This document shows positions 53,631-63,857 of a stretch of DNA of 64,000 bases, in pieces. Source of the stretch: Comamonas sp. GTDB lineage: Bacteria > Pseudomonadota > Gammaproteobacteria > Burkholderiales > Burkholderiaceae_C. The position numbers were made by a program, and so were the translations under genes. The notes under the pieces are model-generated. The model saw only the letters and a list, made by a program, of their open reading frames with translations. It was not told where the DNA came from and did no database searches. How positions within the stretch are numbered: the stretch's first letter is position 1; every line of letters begins with the position of its first letter. The stretch covers positions 231,310 to 295,309 of the forward strand of contig JAITLR010000022.1 in assembly GCA_031277805.1 (NCBI GenBank). Direction: 5' to 3'.

Positions 53631-54842
53631 TCATTCTTTTTCTTCACTTTCCAAATAGCGCCGCCGCCAGAAGTAAGCCACCAGCACCACGGAGATGGCG
53701 GCCATGGCCACCAGCGCCCAGATGAATCCGTCTTTCTTGTGCACAAAGGGGATGAACTCGAAATTCATGCCAAAGACGCCGGCAATCAGGTTCAGCGGCA
53801 AGAAAATGGCTGTCACCGTGGTCAGCGTACGCATGATGTCGTTGGCGCGGTTGCTTTGTGCTGAGAAGTGCATTTGCACGGCGGTCTCGGCGCTTTGTTC
53901 CATGCGATGAATATGGTGGGTCACGCGCTCTATATGTTCGAGTACGTCGCGTGAACGCACTCGCAACAACTCTCGCTCATGTTGGCGCGCGGGCGTGCTT
54001 TCGGGCGGCCAGCCTTCCAGTGCCTCGGTCCAGTCCTGTATGGCCGCGCGCTGGTCTTCGCAGATCTCGTCAAGCTGGTGCAGTGCCAGGCGCACGTCCA
54101 GCACGCTGGCCCAGTTGGAAAAGCGCCTATTGGGTTTGAGCAGTGCCATCTGCCAGTGATCGATCTGCCGCGTTAACGAGCGGCGCAGGTCCAGATAGCC
54201 GTCCACCATGCCGTTGACCATGCGCAGCATCAGGTCGGCGGGCTCCACCGGCATCTTGCTGCTTTGCTGGCGGCCATCGCCCTTGCCCGGGCCTGTGATC
54301 AGGCGCTGCCAGAAGTTCTCCTGCACAAAGCAGTCGTCGGGGTGCACGGACAGCAGCACATGGTCGTAGAGCGCAAAGCCCACGGGCTGGGTTTCCACGC
54401 GCTGCAGCACCGGCGCGTCGCGCTGGGGTTGGGCATGGGCAGGTCGGTGTGAGGGCGGGGGGCTGGCTGCTGGACTGGTTGCTGGCGCTGCGGGGCCAGT
54501 GGCATTGCCGGTGTCGGCTGCCGTGTTGGTATGGGTTGCCGTGGATTCATGCGGGCCGCCGAGTGGCGGCAGATGGGCATTGGCCAGGCGGCGGAACACC
54601 AGAATGTCGTACACCGAGGTGTAGTCATAGTTGGAGGGCAGGGCGGGGTTCAGCAGGTCGGAGACATGCAGGTCCACCAGCGGCGCGCCGCCGACCTGAC
54701 TCAGCATGGCCTGTATGGCAGGCAACTGGCTTTCCAGCTCCGAACGCATGCAGGAGACCCAGTAAAAGCCCGTCATGGGCTCCTGTGTGGGCAGGGTGTC
54801 GACGGGCTGGGCGTAAAGCGGGGAAATGTGCAGGACACGCAT
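53631..54842 (-). CDS. CorA-family magnesium/divalent cation transporter
   Basis: A 403-residue protein. The C-terminal channel part has two helices with the GMN selectivity motif between them (LIAGVFGMNFEF) and a basic end (RRRYLESEEKE). The N-terminal cytoplasmic domain is interrupted at about 105-145 by an Ala/Pro/Thr-rich linker, which is unusual. The start ATG 54842 (MRVLHISPLYAQPV) lies about 20 bases after a terminator hairpin and lacks a clear ribosome site; an in-frame ATG at 54896 would lie across the hairpin. Mg2+ uptake is likely; ZntB-type zinc export cannot be excluded. Confidence 0.9.
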   Translation of the reverse strand: MRVLHISPLYAQPVDTLPTQEPMTGFYWVSCMRSELESQLPAIQAMLSQVGGAPLVDLHVSDLLNPALPSNYDYTSVYDILVFRRLANAHLPPLGGPHESTATHTNTAADTGNATGPAAPATSPAASPPPSHRPAHAQPQRDAPVLQRVETQPVGFALYDHVLLSVHPDDCFVQENFWQRLITGPGKGDGRQQSSKMPVEPADLMLRMVNGMVDGYLDLRRSLTRQIDHWQMALLKPNRRFSNWASVLDVRLALHQLDEICEDQRAAIQDWTEALEGWPPESTPARQHERELLRVRSRDVLEHIERVTHHIHRMEQSAETAVQMHFSAQSNRANDIMRTLTTVTAIFLPLNLIAGVFGMNFEFIPFVHKKDGFIWALVAMAAISVVLVAYFWRRRYLESEEKE

Positions 54843-54862
54843 GACAGGAGTTTCAATGCAAA

Positions 54863-54888
54863 ACGGCCCGGAGTGAACTCCGGGCCGT
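54863..54888 (-). terminator. hemB terminator
   Basis: ACGGCCCGGAGT-GA-ACTCCGGGCCGT, a 12-bp perfect stem followed on the minus strand by TTTT. It is located between the hemB stop and the corA start. A GATAGCTG-family repeat precedes it at 54913-54948. Confidence 0.85.
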
Positions 54889-54912
54889 GAAATCATGCCG
54901 AAATCGGCCTGA

Positions 54913-54948
54913 AGTGCAGGCGCATCAAGCGCTTGCAGCTATCAAAAT
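54913..54948. repeat. Dispersed repeat, CAAGCGC/CAGCTATC family
   Basis: GCAGGCGCATCAAGCGCTTG then CAGCTATCAAAAT, 12 bases beyond the hemB stop. Confidence 0.6.
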
Positions 54949-54959
54949 CATTGCGAACC

Positions 54960-56018
<1,059 letters not shown>

Positions 56019-56102
56019 CTAATCCATGCTGGCTGTCTCATTGGCGGGTAAAGACGCGGCGTGCAGCGGCTGTGGCGCAGTGCAGGCCTTTACACTGGCC
56101 CC

Positions 56103-56519
56103 ATGCTCTGGGTAAAAGCCTTTCATATCGTCTTCGTTGCCAGCTGGTTCGCTGGTCTGTTCTATCTGCCACGTATCTTTGTCAATATCGCCATGGTCAC
56201 GCCAGGCTCGGTCGCCGAGCGCGAGCGCCTGCTGCTGATGGCGCGCAAGCTGCTGCGCTTTACCACCATGCTGGCCGTGCCCGCGTTGAGCCTGGGCCTG
56301 TGGCTGTGGCTGGGCTGGGGTTTTTCGGGCGGCTGGCTGCATGCCAAGCTGGCCGTGGTGCTGCTGGTCATTGGCTATCACCACAGCTGTGCCGTGCTGC
56401 TGCGCAAGCTGGCGGACAACACCTGTCATAAAAGCCATCGCTGGTTCCGTTTCTACAACGAGGTGCCGGTGCTGCTCTTGATTGCCGCCGTGATCTTGGT
56501 GGTGGTCAAGCCGTTTTGA
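56103..56519 (+). CDS. hemJ: HemJ-like protoporphyrinogen IX oxidase (CopD-family membrane protein)
   Basis: A 138-residue protein with four hydrophobic segments. The N-terminus MLWVKAFHIVFVASWFAGLF followed by YLPRIFV is typical of HemJ, and the central KLLRFTTMLAVPA and HAKLAVVLLVIGYHH segments carry the conserved Lys and His residues thought to hold haem. HemJ oxidises protoporphyrinogen to protoporphyrin IX; its position next to hemB supports this. It is often annotated only as CopD family. ATG 56103 is preferred to an ATG 14 codons upstream. Confidence 0.85.
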   Translation: MLWVKAFHIVFVASWFAGLFYLPRIFVNIAMVTPGSVAERERLLLMARKLLRFTTMLAVPALSLGLWLWLGWGFSGGWLHAKLAVVLLVIGYHHSCAVLLRKLADNTCHKSHRWFRFYNEVPVLLLIAAVILVVVKPF

Positions 56520-56543
56520 TGATGTGTATGGTCGGGAGCTGTC

Positions 56544-57689
56544 GTGACTGAACCTGCGGTATCCGAAACGGTCCGTGCGCCTGTGATTTCCATGCGCCAT
56601 ACCTCGGCATGGCCGCTGGCACTGATCTATGCGGTGTTGATCGTGTTTGCCAGCCTGTTCCCGTTTGATGGCTGGCGTGCTCAAGGCATCGACCCGCGCG
56701 TGTTTCTGTTTGCCAAGATTCCGCCGCCGTACTGGACCTGGTTCGACGTCAACACCAATATCGTGGGCTATGCGCCGCTGGGCTTTTTTCTGGCTCTGGC
56801 GTTGATGCGTTCGGGCAAACCGGCGCTGGCCGTGCCACTGGCCTTTGTCTGCGGCACGCTACTGTCGCTGTGCATGGAGTTTCTGCAGATCTATCTGCCC
56901 CGACGCGTGCCGTCCAATCTGGATCTGGTGCTCAATGCGGGTGGCACCTTGATCGGCGCGCTGCTGGCCGCGCTGTTGGAAAGGCTGGGCGCGCTGTCGC
57001 GCTGGAGTGCGTTTCGCAGCAAATGGCTGGGCGACGATGGTGCCGGCGTGCTGGTGCTGCTGGCGCTGTGGCCGTTTGCCCTGCTATTCCCGGCCGCGTT
57101 GCCGTTCGGCCTGGGGCAGGTGCTGGAGCGCCTTGATGAAACCCTGCAGGACTTGCTGCTGAGCACTCCGTTCGAGGACTGGCTGCCGCTGGGCGACTTT
57201 GCCATGACGCCGCTGTCGCTGGTGACCGAAATGCTGTGCGTGATGCTGGGTCTGTGGATTCCCTGTCTGCTGGCCTACTGCGCCGTGCGCCATATGGGGA
57301 GGCGCGCTCTGGCCGCACTGGTGCTGGTGCTGCTGGGCGTGGGAGTGACGGCACTGTCCGCCGCACTGAGCTGGGGGCCGGCCCATGCCTGGGAGTGGGT
57401 GGATCTGCCCGTGCGCATCGGCGTCTGGGGCGGTCTGGGTCTCGCGGTGATTGCCTTGCCGGCTTCACGCCGCATGTGTGCTGTGCTATTGCTTTTGGTG
57501 CTGGTGCTGCATCTGAGCATCCTCAATCAGGCCCCAACCAATGTGTACTTTGCCCAGACCCTGCAGGCCTGGGAGCAGGGGCGCTTCATCCGCTTCTACG
57601 GCCTGGGGCAATGGCTGGGCTGGCTCTGGCCTTACGTGACGCTGGTCTATGTGATGGTGCGTGTGTCCCGGCGTCAGCAGCCTGCCTAG
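56544..57689 (+). CDS. VanZ-family membrane protein
   Basis: A 381-residue polytopic protein. The N-terminal half is a VanZ-like domain (NIVGYAPLGFFLAL; LPRRVPSNLDLVLNAGGTLI) and the C-terminal half has further helices, so it is longer than VanZ itself. The start is GTG 56544 with GGGAGC before it. VanZ lowers susceptibility to teicoplanin in Gram-positive hosts, but the role in Gram-negative bacteria is unknown. It follows hemJ by 24 bases and precedes the ferredoxin gene by 12, so the three may be an operon. Confidence 0.86.
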   Translation: MTEPAVSETVRAPVISMRHTSAWPLALIYAVLIVFASLFPFDGWRAQGIDPRVFLFAKIPPPYWTWFDVNTNIVGYAPLGFFLALALMRSGKPALAVPLAFVCGTLLSLCMEFLQIYLPRRVPSNLDLVLNAGGTLIGALLAALLERLGALSRWSAFRSKWLGDDGAGVLVLLALWPFALLFPAALPFGLGQVLERLDETLQDLLLSTPFEDWLPLGDFAMTPLSLVTEMLCVMLGLWIPCLLAYCAVRHMGRRALAALVLVLLGVGVTALSAALSWGPAHAWEWVDLPVRIGVWGGLGLAVIALPASRRMCAVLLLLVLVLHLSILNQAPTNVYFAQTLQAWEQGRFIRFYGLGQWLGWLWPYVTLVYVMVRVSRRQQPA

Positions 57690-57701
57690 AATGGCCTCAC
57701 T

Positions 57702-58058
57702 ATGAGCGACACCCAGAACTCCAACGATGCTGCTGGCTACTACCAGCGACATATCTTCTTCTGCCTCAACGAGCGCCCCAATGGCGAGGATTGCTGTGCG
57801 CTGCATGGCGCCAAGGCTGGCTTTGACCACTGCAAGCGCCGCGTCAAGGAGGAGGGGCTGGCCGGCAAAGGGCAGGTGCGGGTGAACAAGGCGGGCTGCC
57901 TGGATCGCTGTGCGGGCGGGCCGGTGGCCGTGGTCTATCCAGAGGCGGTCTGGTACACCTTTGTCGACGACAGCGATATCGACGACATCGTCGAGTCCCA
58001 CCTCAAGAACGGCAAGGTGGTCGAGCGCCTGGTTCTACCCGACAGCGTGGGCCGGTGA
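57702..58058 (+). CDS. Thioredoxin-like [2Fe-2S] ferredoxin
   Basis: A 118-residue small ferredoxin of the Shethna-type, thioredoxin-like fold: HIFFCLNERPNGEDCCALHG carries the first cysteines and VNKAGCLDRCAGGPVAVVYP the second pair. One cluster of the [2Fe-2S] type is expected. Its partner is unknown; it is probably co-transcribed with the VanZ gene. Confidence 0.9.
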   Translation: MSDTQNSNDAAGYYQRHIFFCLNERPNGEDCCALHGAKAGFDHCKRRVKEEGLAGKGQVRVNKAGCLDRCAGGPVAVVYPEAVWYTFVDDSDIDDIVESHLKNGKVVERLVLPDSVGR

Positions 58059-58064
58059 TGGCCT

Positions 58065-58125
58065 CCCCCCTGAGGTGGACGACACCTTCGGTGTGCGGCG
58101 GCGCTTCCTTGGTGCCCCTGATATG
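58065..58125 (+). repeat. Stop-codon-associated CCCCCTGAG element, copy 5 (short form)
   Basis: CCCCCCTGAGGTGGACGACA, then CCTTCGGTGTGCGGCGGCGC and TTCCTTGGTGCCCCTGA. It lies 6 bases after the ferredoxin stop. Confidence 0.6.
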
Positions 58126-58149
58126 GAGCATGCCTGCTCGGGAACTTTA

Positions 58150-58203
58150 AGCGTTTTCAAGCGTCAGCCTAATAACAGCAAGCGCTGATAGCTACAACTA
58201 GGA
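58150..58203. repeat. Dispersed repeat, GATAGCTG/CAAGCG family
   Basis: TTTTCAAGCGTCAGCCTAAT, then AACAGCAAGCGCTGATAGCT and ACAACTA, immediately upstream of the alpha/beta hydrolase GTG start. Confidence 0.5.
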
Positions 58204-58210
58204 TAGCGTA

Positions 58211-58849
58211 GTGAATTCTCAGACTGAACGACTGACGTTGGCCGGCGGCGCCGGTGTGATCGAAGCCCTGCGCGATGCGCCGCAACTGGCCGAAGGGCAA
58301 AGTCCCAAAGGTGTGGCCATCATCGCCCATCCCCATCCGCTGTTTGGCGGCACCATGGATAACAAGGTGGTGCAGACCCTGGCACGAGCCTTTGTGCAAT
58401 GCGGCTATACAGCCGTACGCTTCAACTTTCGTGGTGTAGGCGCCAGCGCGGGCGAGCATGATGCGGGAAAGGGTGAAGCCCAGGACTTGCTGGCCGTGGT
58501 GCGCCAGCTTGCACCCGAAGGGCCTATCGCCCTGGCGGGCTTTTCCTTTGGAGCCTTTGTGACCAGCCATGCCCTGACCGAGTTGTGGTCCGAAGGCCGC
58601 GTGCAAAAGACCGTGCTGGTCGGCACGGCTGCCAGTCGCTTTGATGTAGCGCCCATTCCCCAGGATGCGCATGAGCAGACCTTGGTCATCCACGGCGAGG
58701 CCGACGATACCGTCGAGCTGTCTGCGGTCATGGACTGGGCACGTCCGCAGATACTGCCTGTTACCGTGATCCCGCAGGTCGGGCATTTCTTTCACGGACA
58801 ATTGCCCTTGCTCAAGAGCCTGGTGGTGCGCCACCTGCAGTCACAGTAA
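58211..58849 (+). CDS. Alpha/beta hydrolase, small YcjY/DUF-type
   Basis: A 212-residue hydrolase: the oxyanion motif IIAHPHPLFGGTMDNKVVQT, the nucleophile elbow GFSFGAF (serine at about 119), the acid in HGEADDTV and the histidine in VGHFFHGQ. It matches a group of small cytoplasmic hydrolases annotated as alpha/beta hydrolases with unknown substrates. The start is GTG 58211; no better ATG is visible. Confidence 0.87.
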   Translation: MNSQTERLTLAGGAGVIEALRDAPQLAEGQSPKGVAIIAHPHPLFGGTMDNKVVQTLARAFVQCGYTAVRFNFRGVGASAGEHDAGKGEAQDLLAVVRQLAPEGPIALAGFSFGAFVTSHALTELWSEGRVQKTVLVGTAASRFDVAPIPQDAHEQTLVIHGEADDTVELSAVMDWARPQILPVTVIPQVGHFFHGQLPLLKSLVVRHLQSQ

Positions 58850-58999
58850 GAGCTACAGTCATATTGCCAGGCGAACGTGAAATCCCACCGCGTCTTGCTT
58901 ACCCTCTTTTCATAGCGCCAAGCCAAGGTATATCCTTGGCTTTGGCCGTTTCGGCGGTAAATCACCGCGCCCATCTTTGCTTTAGCGAGAGTCGTCTTT

Positions 59000-60172
59000 A
59001 TGAAGCCCATCTATTCCACACTGCGTGTTCTGGCCGTCGCCGCTGCAGTGGCACCTGTGTTTGCCATGGCGCAGGTGGCCGCCCCCGTGCCTCCGGAAAT
59101 CGCTGCCCGTAACTATCTGTTGGTGGATGTGACCGCAGGCCAGGTGTTGGGAGCCAAGGACATCGACGCCCCGGTCGAGCAGGCATCTCTGACCAAACTG
59201 ATGTCGGCTTATGTCGTGTTCGATGCCCTACGCGCCAAGAAGATCACGCTGGAGCAGACCATGCCCGTGAGCGAGCGCGCCTGGAAGATGCCCGGCTCGC
59301 GTATGTTCATCGACCCCAAGATGCAGGTGCCCGTCAACGACCTGATCAGCGGCATGATCATTCAGTCCGGCAACGATGCCACCATGGCGCTGGCCGAGGC
59401 GGTGGGCGGCACGGCCGAGAACTTCGTCAAGATGATGAATGACCAGGCCAAGGCCCTGGGCATGAAGAACACCGCTTACAAGAACCCCGAAGGCCTGACC
59501 GAGCCTGGCCACCTGACCACGGCGAGGGATCTATCCATCCTGGCCCAGCGCCTCATGCGTGACTTCCCCGAGTACATGCATTACTACGCGACCAAGCATT
59601 ACTCTTACCCGGGCACTCCGGCCTCCAATGGCAGCAACCGCAATGCCTTGCTGTTCCGTGACCCCACCGTGGACGGATTGAAGACAGGCCACACCAATGC
59701 CGCCGGCTATTGCCTGGTGGCCACGGCCAAGCGCGATCTGCCCAATGTGGGTCAGCGCCGCCTGCTGTCCATCGTACTGGGTACTGCCAGCGAAAAGGCC
59801 CGTGCCAACGAAAGCCAGAAGCTGCTGAATTGGGGCTACACCGCTTATGACGCGGTCAAGCTGTTCGATGCCGACCAGCCCGTAGCTACGCCTGCGGTCT
59901 GGAAGGGTGCCTCCAATGTCGTCAAGATTGGTCGCGAGGGCGGTCCCATTGTGGTCAGCGTGCCTGCGGGCAGCGGTGGCAAGCTGACCACGGAAGTGGT
60001 ACGCCAGGATCCGCTGATCGCGCCTATCGCCAAGGGCCAGGCCATGGGTACGCTCAAGGTGAAGATGGGCGCCGACACTGTGGCTGAAGTGCCTCTGGTG
60101 GCACTGGAGGCTGTGGAGCAGGCGGGCTTCTTCGGCCGCCTGTGGGACACCATCCGTCTTTGGATCAAGTAA
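59000..60172 (+). CDS. dacC: D-alanyl-D-alanine carboxypeptidase, PBP5/6 type
   Basis: A 390-residue periplasmic enzyme with a signal peptide (about 1-24, ending VFAMA). The class A low-mass PBP motifs are S63-LTK (QASLTKLMSAY), SGN (IIQSGNDATMAL) and KTG (DGLKTGHTNAAGY). A C-terminal beta domain (about 290-370) and an amphipathic membrane-binding tail (FFGRLWDTIRLWIK) follow. It trims the terminal D-Ala of stem peptides. It lies directly upstream of the str operon. Whether it should be named dacA or dacC cannot be decided from sequence. Confidence 0.94.
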   Translation: MKPIYSTLRVLAVAAAVAPVFAMAQVAAPVPPEIAARNYLLVDVTAGQVLGAKDIDAPVEQASLTKLMSAYVVFDALRAKKITLEQTMPVSERAWKMPGSRMFIDPKMQVPVNDLISGMIIQSGNDATMALAEAVGGTAENFVKMMNDQAKALGMKNTAYKNPEGLTEPGHLTTARDLSILAQRLMRDFPEYMHYYATKHYSYPGTPASNGSNRNALLFRDPTVDGLKTGHTNAAGYCLVATAKRDLPNVGQRRLLSIVLGTASEKARANESQKLLNWGYTAYDAVKLFDADQPVATPAVWKGASNVVKIGREGGPIVVSVPAGSGGKLTTEVVRQDPLIAPIAKGQAMGTLKVKMGADTVAEVPLVALEAVEQAGFFGRLWDTIRLWIK

Positions 60173-60266
60173 GTGTTGAGGTCTTGGCGCGGTCACTTTC
60201 GTGCCAGGACCATCTCTGAAGAATGCGCGAAGGTCTGGGCTGGCTAGGGCCATTGGATAACTGCAG

Positions 60267-60295
60267 TTGTGCAGTTTTTCGCAAACTGGTACAGT
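60267..60295 (+). promoter_or_regulatory. Candidate sigma-70 promoter of the str operon
   Basis: TTGTGC, 17 bases, TACAGT. It lies about 115 bases before the rpsL start in the 236-base gap after dacC, beside a small hairpin (CTGCA-GTTG-TGCAG, 60261-60274). The -35 match is modest. Confidence 0.4.
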
Positions 60296-60408
60296 CGAGG
60301 GCTTTTCGGAATTTCCGAAGGGATTCACGTTTTCGCATCAAAGTCAGTTTGCTGCGGATAAACCTTTTGCTTTCACGAAGCAAATTCACGTTTAGGGACG
60401 TTTAATTA

Positions 60409-60786
60409 ATGCCAACCATTAACCAACTCGTGCGTCAGGGCCGCACGGTCGAAGTTGTTAAATCCAAGAGCCCTGCTATGGAAAACTGCCCCCAACGCCG
60501 TGGCGTGTGCACCCGTGTGTACACCACCACTCCTAAGAAGCCTAACTCGGCTCTGCGTAAGGTGGCCAAGGTTCGTCTGACCAACGGTTTCGAAGTGATT
60601 TCGTACATCGGCGGTGAAGGCCACAACCTGCAAGAGCACAGTGTTGTGCTGGTGCGTGGCGGCCGTGTGAAGGACTTGCCCGGTGTGCGTTACCACATCG
60701 TGCGCGGTTCGCTTGACCTGCAAGGCGTCAAGGACCGTAAGCAGTCCCGCTCCAAGTACGGTGCCAAGAAGCCTAAGGCTAAGTAA
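60409..60786 (+). CDS. rpsL: 30S ribosomal protein S12
   Basis: A 125-residue decoding-centre protein, essentially canonical. The streptomycin-related positions carry the sensitive residues: K43 in [12 protein letters not shown] and K88 in [13 protein letters not shown]. The conserved loop with the methylthiolated aspartate (KDLPG) is present. First gene of rpsL-rpsG-fusA-tuf. Confidence 0.99.
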   Translation: MPTINQLVRQGRTVEVVKSKSPAMENCPQRRGVCTRVYTTTPKKPNSALRKVAKVRLTNGFEVISYIGGEGHNLQEHSVVLVRGGRVKDLPGVRYHIVRGSLDLQGVKDRKQSRSKYGAKKPKAK

Positions 60787-60953
60787 TCAGCCCTGGTTTT
60801 TTGAAAACAAACGGTGTTTGATTCGCCTGACTGGCGCGGTCAAACGTAGTGACCCGAAGCGCAGTGTTTGCGTGGGTCGAGTAAGTGAGAGTTGTTGAAT
60901 CGCTCTCGCGGTATCTGAAAAGATGCCAACTGAAGCAAAGATAGAGGTAAAAA

Positions 60954-61427
60954 ATGCCACGTCGTCGCGAAGTCCCCAAGCGTGAAATTCTGCCGGATCC
61001 AAAGTTCGGCAACGTAGAGCTGTCCAAATTCATGAACGTGATCATGGAAGGCGGCAAGAAGGCAGTTGCTGAGCGCATCATTTATGGCGCCCTGGAACTG
61101 ATCGAAAAGAAGCACCCCGGTAAGGACCCTCTGGAAGCTTTCGTTGTTGCCATCAACAACGTCAAGCCCATGGTTGAAGTGAAGTCCCGCCGTGTGGGCG
61201 GTGCTAACTACCAAGTGCCCGTGGAAGTGCGTCCCGTCCGTCGTCTGGCTCTGGCCATGCGCTGGATCAAGGAAGCTTCGCGCAAGCGCGGTGAGAAGTC
61301 CATGGCTCAACGCCTGGCCAACGAGCTGATGGAAGCCACCGAAGGTCGTGGCGGCGCGATGAAGCGTCGTGACGAAGTTCACCGCATGGCCGAAGCCAAC
61401 AAGGCATTCAGCCACTTCCGCTTCTAA
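60954..61427 (+). CDS. rpsG: 30S ribosomal protein S7
   Basis: A 157-residue primary 16S rRNA-binding protein ([20 protein letters not shown] at the start; [20 protein letters not shown] in the middle). The 167-base gap after rpsL is where S7 represses translation in E. coli; no clear copy of that structure was recognised here. AGAGGTAA precedes the ATG. Confidence 0.99.
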   Translation: MPRRREVPKREILPDPKFGNVELSKFMNVIMEGGKKAVAERIIYGALELIEKKHPGKDPLEAFVVAINNVKPMVEVKSRRVGGANYQVPVEVRPVRRLALAMRWIKEASRKRGEKSMAQRLANELMEATEGRGGAMKRRDEVHRMAEANKAFSHFRF

Positions 61428-61570
61428 TCGGAATCTCGTCAGAGATGCAGGGCCGCATGCAAAAAATTGCTGCGGCCTTGTCTCGATTCTGAGAGCCCCC
61501 ATATAGAGCTGCTGCCCAGGCGTAACGAGCGCCGGGGCAGCACTCCCATACGATCAAGCAAGGATCCATC

Positions 61571-63679
61571 ATGGCCCGCAAGACCCCCATCGAGCGCTAC
61601 CGCAATATCGGTATCTCGGCTCACATCGACGCAGGTAAGACAACTACCACCGAACGTATCCTGTTCTATACCGGCGTGACCCACAAGCTGGGTGAAGTGC
61701 ACGACGGCGCTGCTACCACCGACTGGATGGAGCAAGAGCAAGAGCGTGGTATCACTATCACTTCCGCTGCAGTGACCTGCTTCTGGAAGGGCATGGACCT
61801 GTCGTACCCCGAGCACCGCTTCAACATCATTGACACCCCCGGCCACGTGGACTTCACGATTGAAGTCGAGCGCTCGATGCGCGTGCTGGACGGCGCTTGC
61901 ATGGTGTATTGCGCTGTGGGTGGCGTGCAGCCTCAGTCTGAAACCGTGTGGCGTCAGGCTAACAAGTACAAGGTGCCTCGTCTGGCCTTCGTGAACAAGA
62001 TGGACCGTACCGGTGCCAACTTCTTCAAGGTCTATGAAGGCATGAAGACTCGTCTGAATGCCAACCCCGTGCCCGTGGTGATCCCAATCGGCGCTGAAGA
62101 CAACTTCAAGGGCGTTGTGGACCTGGTCAAGATGAAGGCCATCATCTGGGACGAATCTTCCCAGGGCATGAAGTTCGAATACCAGGACATTCCTGCTGAG
62201 CTGGTGGAAACCGCCAACAAGTGGCGCGAAAACCTGGTCGAAGCTGCTGCTGAAGCGTCTGAAGAGCTGATGAACAAGTACCTGGAAGAAGGTACTCTGA
62301 CTGAAGAAGAAGTGAAGCTCGGCGTGCGTACGCGTACCCTGGCTACCGAAATTCAGCCCATGCTGTGCGGTACCGCCTTCAAGAACAAGGGTGTTCAGCG
62401 CATGCTGGACGCCGTGATCGACTATCTGCCTGCTCCTGTGGACATTCCCGACGTTACCGGTACTGATCCCGATGACGAAGAGAAGAAGCTGAGCCGCAAG
62501 GCCGACGACGCTGAGAAGTTCTCGGCTCTGGCCTTCAAGCTGATGACCGACCCCTTCGTGGGCCAGCTGACTTTCGTGCGCGTGTACTCTGGCGTTCTGA
62601 CCAAGGGCGACACCGTGCTGAACTCGGTCAAGGGCAAGAAGGAGCGTATCGGCCGTATCGTGCAGATGATGGCGAACGAACGTATCGAAATCGAAGAACT
62701 GCGCGCTGGCGACATCGCCGCCTGCGTGGGTCTGAAGGATGTGACCACGGGCGAAACCCTGTGCGACGTCTCTGCTCCTATCGTGCTGGAACGCATGGTC
62801 TTCCCTGAGCCCGTGATTGCACAGGCCGTGGAACCCAAGTCCAAGGCTGACCAGGAAAAGATGGGTATCGCCCTGTCGCGTCTGGCTGCTGAAGATCCTT
62901 CCTTCCGCGTGCGCACCGACGAAGAATCGGGTCAGACCATCATCGCCGGTATGGGCGAGCTGCACCTGGAAATCATCGTTGACCGCATGAAGCGCGAATT
63001 CAACGTGGAAGCCAACGTGGGCAAGCCCCAAGTGGCCTACCGCGAAACCATTCGCCAGAAGGTTGTGGACGTGGACGGCAAGTTCGTTCGCCAGTCCGGT
63101 GGTAAGGGTCAATACGGTCACGTGGTGTTCACGGTCGAACCTCAAGAAGCTGGCAAGGGCTTCGAGTTCGTCGACTCCATCAAGGGTGGTGTGGTTCCTC
63201 GCGAATACATCCCTGCGGTCGAGAAGGGTGTGATCGAAGCGCTGACCTCCGGCGTGCTGGCTGGCTACCCCGTGGTCGACGTGAAGGTCACACTGACCTT
63301 CGGTTCGTACCACGATGTGGACTCGAACGAAATGGCGTTCAAGATGGCCGCCATCTTCGGTTTCAAGGAAGCTGCTCGCAAGGCCAGCCCCGTGATTCTG
63401 GAGCCCATGATGGCTGTGGAAGTGGAAACACCTGAAGACTACGCTGGTACCGTGATGGGCGACCTGTCCTCGCGTCGCGGCATGGTGCAAGGTATGGATG
63501 ACATGGTTGGTGGCGGCAAGGCCATCAAGGCTGAAGTGCCTCTGTCCGAAATGTTCGGCTACGCCACTTCGCTGCGCTCCATGACCCAAGGTCGTGCCAG
63601 CTACACCATGGAGTTCAAGCACTACTCCGAAGCTCCTCGCAATGTGGCTGAAGCCATCGTTGCAGCCCGCGCCAAGTAA
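61571..63679 (+). CDS. fusA: Elongation factor G
   Basis: A 702-residue translocation GTPase. The G1 motif [16 protein letters not shown]3 DTPGHVDFT and G4 [10 protein letters not shown] are present, with domain IV ([15 protein letters not shown]) and domain V following. Full length, and the classical form rather than EF-G2. Strong bias to optimal codons. Preceded by two hairpins in the rpsG-fusA gap. Confidence 0.99.
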   Translation: MARKTPIERYRNIGISAHIDAGKTTTTERILFYTGVTHKLGEVHDGAATTDWMEQEQERGITITSAAVTCFWKGMDLSYPEHRFNIIDTPGHVDFTIEVERSMRVLDGACMVYCAVGGVQPQSETVWRQANKYKVPRLAFVNKMDRTGANFFKVYEGMKTRLNANPVPVVIPIGAEDNFKGVVDLVKMKAIIWDESSQGMKFEYQDIPAELVETANKWRENLVEAAAEASEELMNKYLEEGTLTEEEVKLGVRTRTLATEIQPMLCGTAFKNKGVQRMLDAVIDYLPAPVDIPDVTGTDPDDEEKKLSRKADDAEKFSALAFKLMTDPFVGQLTFVRVYSGVLTKGDTVLNSVKGKKERIGRIVQMMANERIEIEELRAGDIAACVGLKDVTTGETLCDVSAPIVLERMVFPEPVIAQAVEPKSKADQEKMGIALSRLAAEDPSFRVRTDEESGQTIIAGMGELHLEIIVDRMKREFNVEANVGKPQVAYRETIRQKVVDVDGKFVRQSGGKGQYGHVVFTVEPQEAGKGFEFVDSIKGGVVPREYIPAVEKGVIEALTSGVLAGYPVVDVKVTLTFGSYHDVDSNEMAFKMAAIFGFKEAARKASPVILEPMMAVEVETPEDYAGTVMGDLSSRRGMVQGMDDMVGGGKAIKAEVPLSEMFGYATSLRSMTQGRASYTMEFKHYSEAPRNVAEAIVAARAK

Positions 63680-63709
63680 TTGACGCAGGTTTGACGAATC
63701 GGTCATAAT
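63680..63709 (+). promoter_or_regulatory. Candidate strong sigma-70 promoter upstream of tuf
   Basis: TTGACG (63680-63685), an 18-base spacer and CATAAT (63704-63709) match the consensus at 5 of 6 positions in each box. It lies just behind the fusA stop and would give tuf its own transcript. Confidence 0.55.
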
Positions 63710-63719
63710 CCCCGGTTCT

Positions 63720-63754
63720 AATCGCGACAGCTCCTTGTGGGTTGTCGCGATTTT
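63720..63754 (+). terminator. Hairpin between fusA and tuf (terminator or attenuator)
   Basis: AATCGCGACA (63720-63729) / TGTCGCGATT (63743-63752), a perfect 10-bp stem with a 13-base loop followed by TT. It lies about 10 bases after the -10 box of the tuf promoter, so it could end fusA transcripts or attenuate tuf. Confidence 0.65.
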
Positions 63755-63857
63755 GCCGGTCTGCGATCTCATGCCGCCCTGTTTCCTGTGCGGGGCGAAT
63801 CAGCAATGAGGTGCAGACCTTAAACAGCACACAGGTTTTTGCTCTTTCGGAGAAATC

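Noticed and set aside
57690..57701. The hemJ-VanZ-ferredoxin run as a glycopeptide-resistance cluster
   Set aside because: Only a VanZ-like domain is present; no VanA, VanH or VanX homologue is nearby, so the name gives no evidence for resistance.
61439..63772. A 777-codon open frame antisense to fusA
   Set aside because: It is the mirror of a highly expressed gene with strong codon bias; histidine- and glutamine-rich translation and no ribosome site show it is a shadow.
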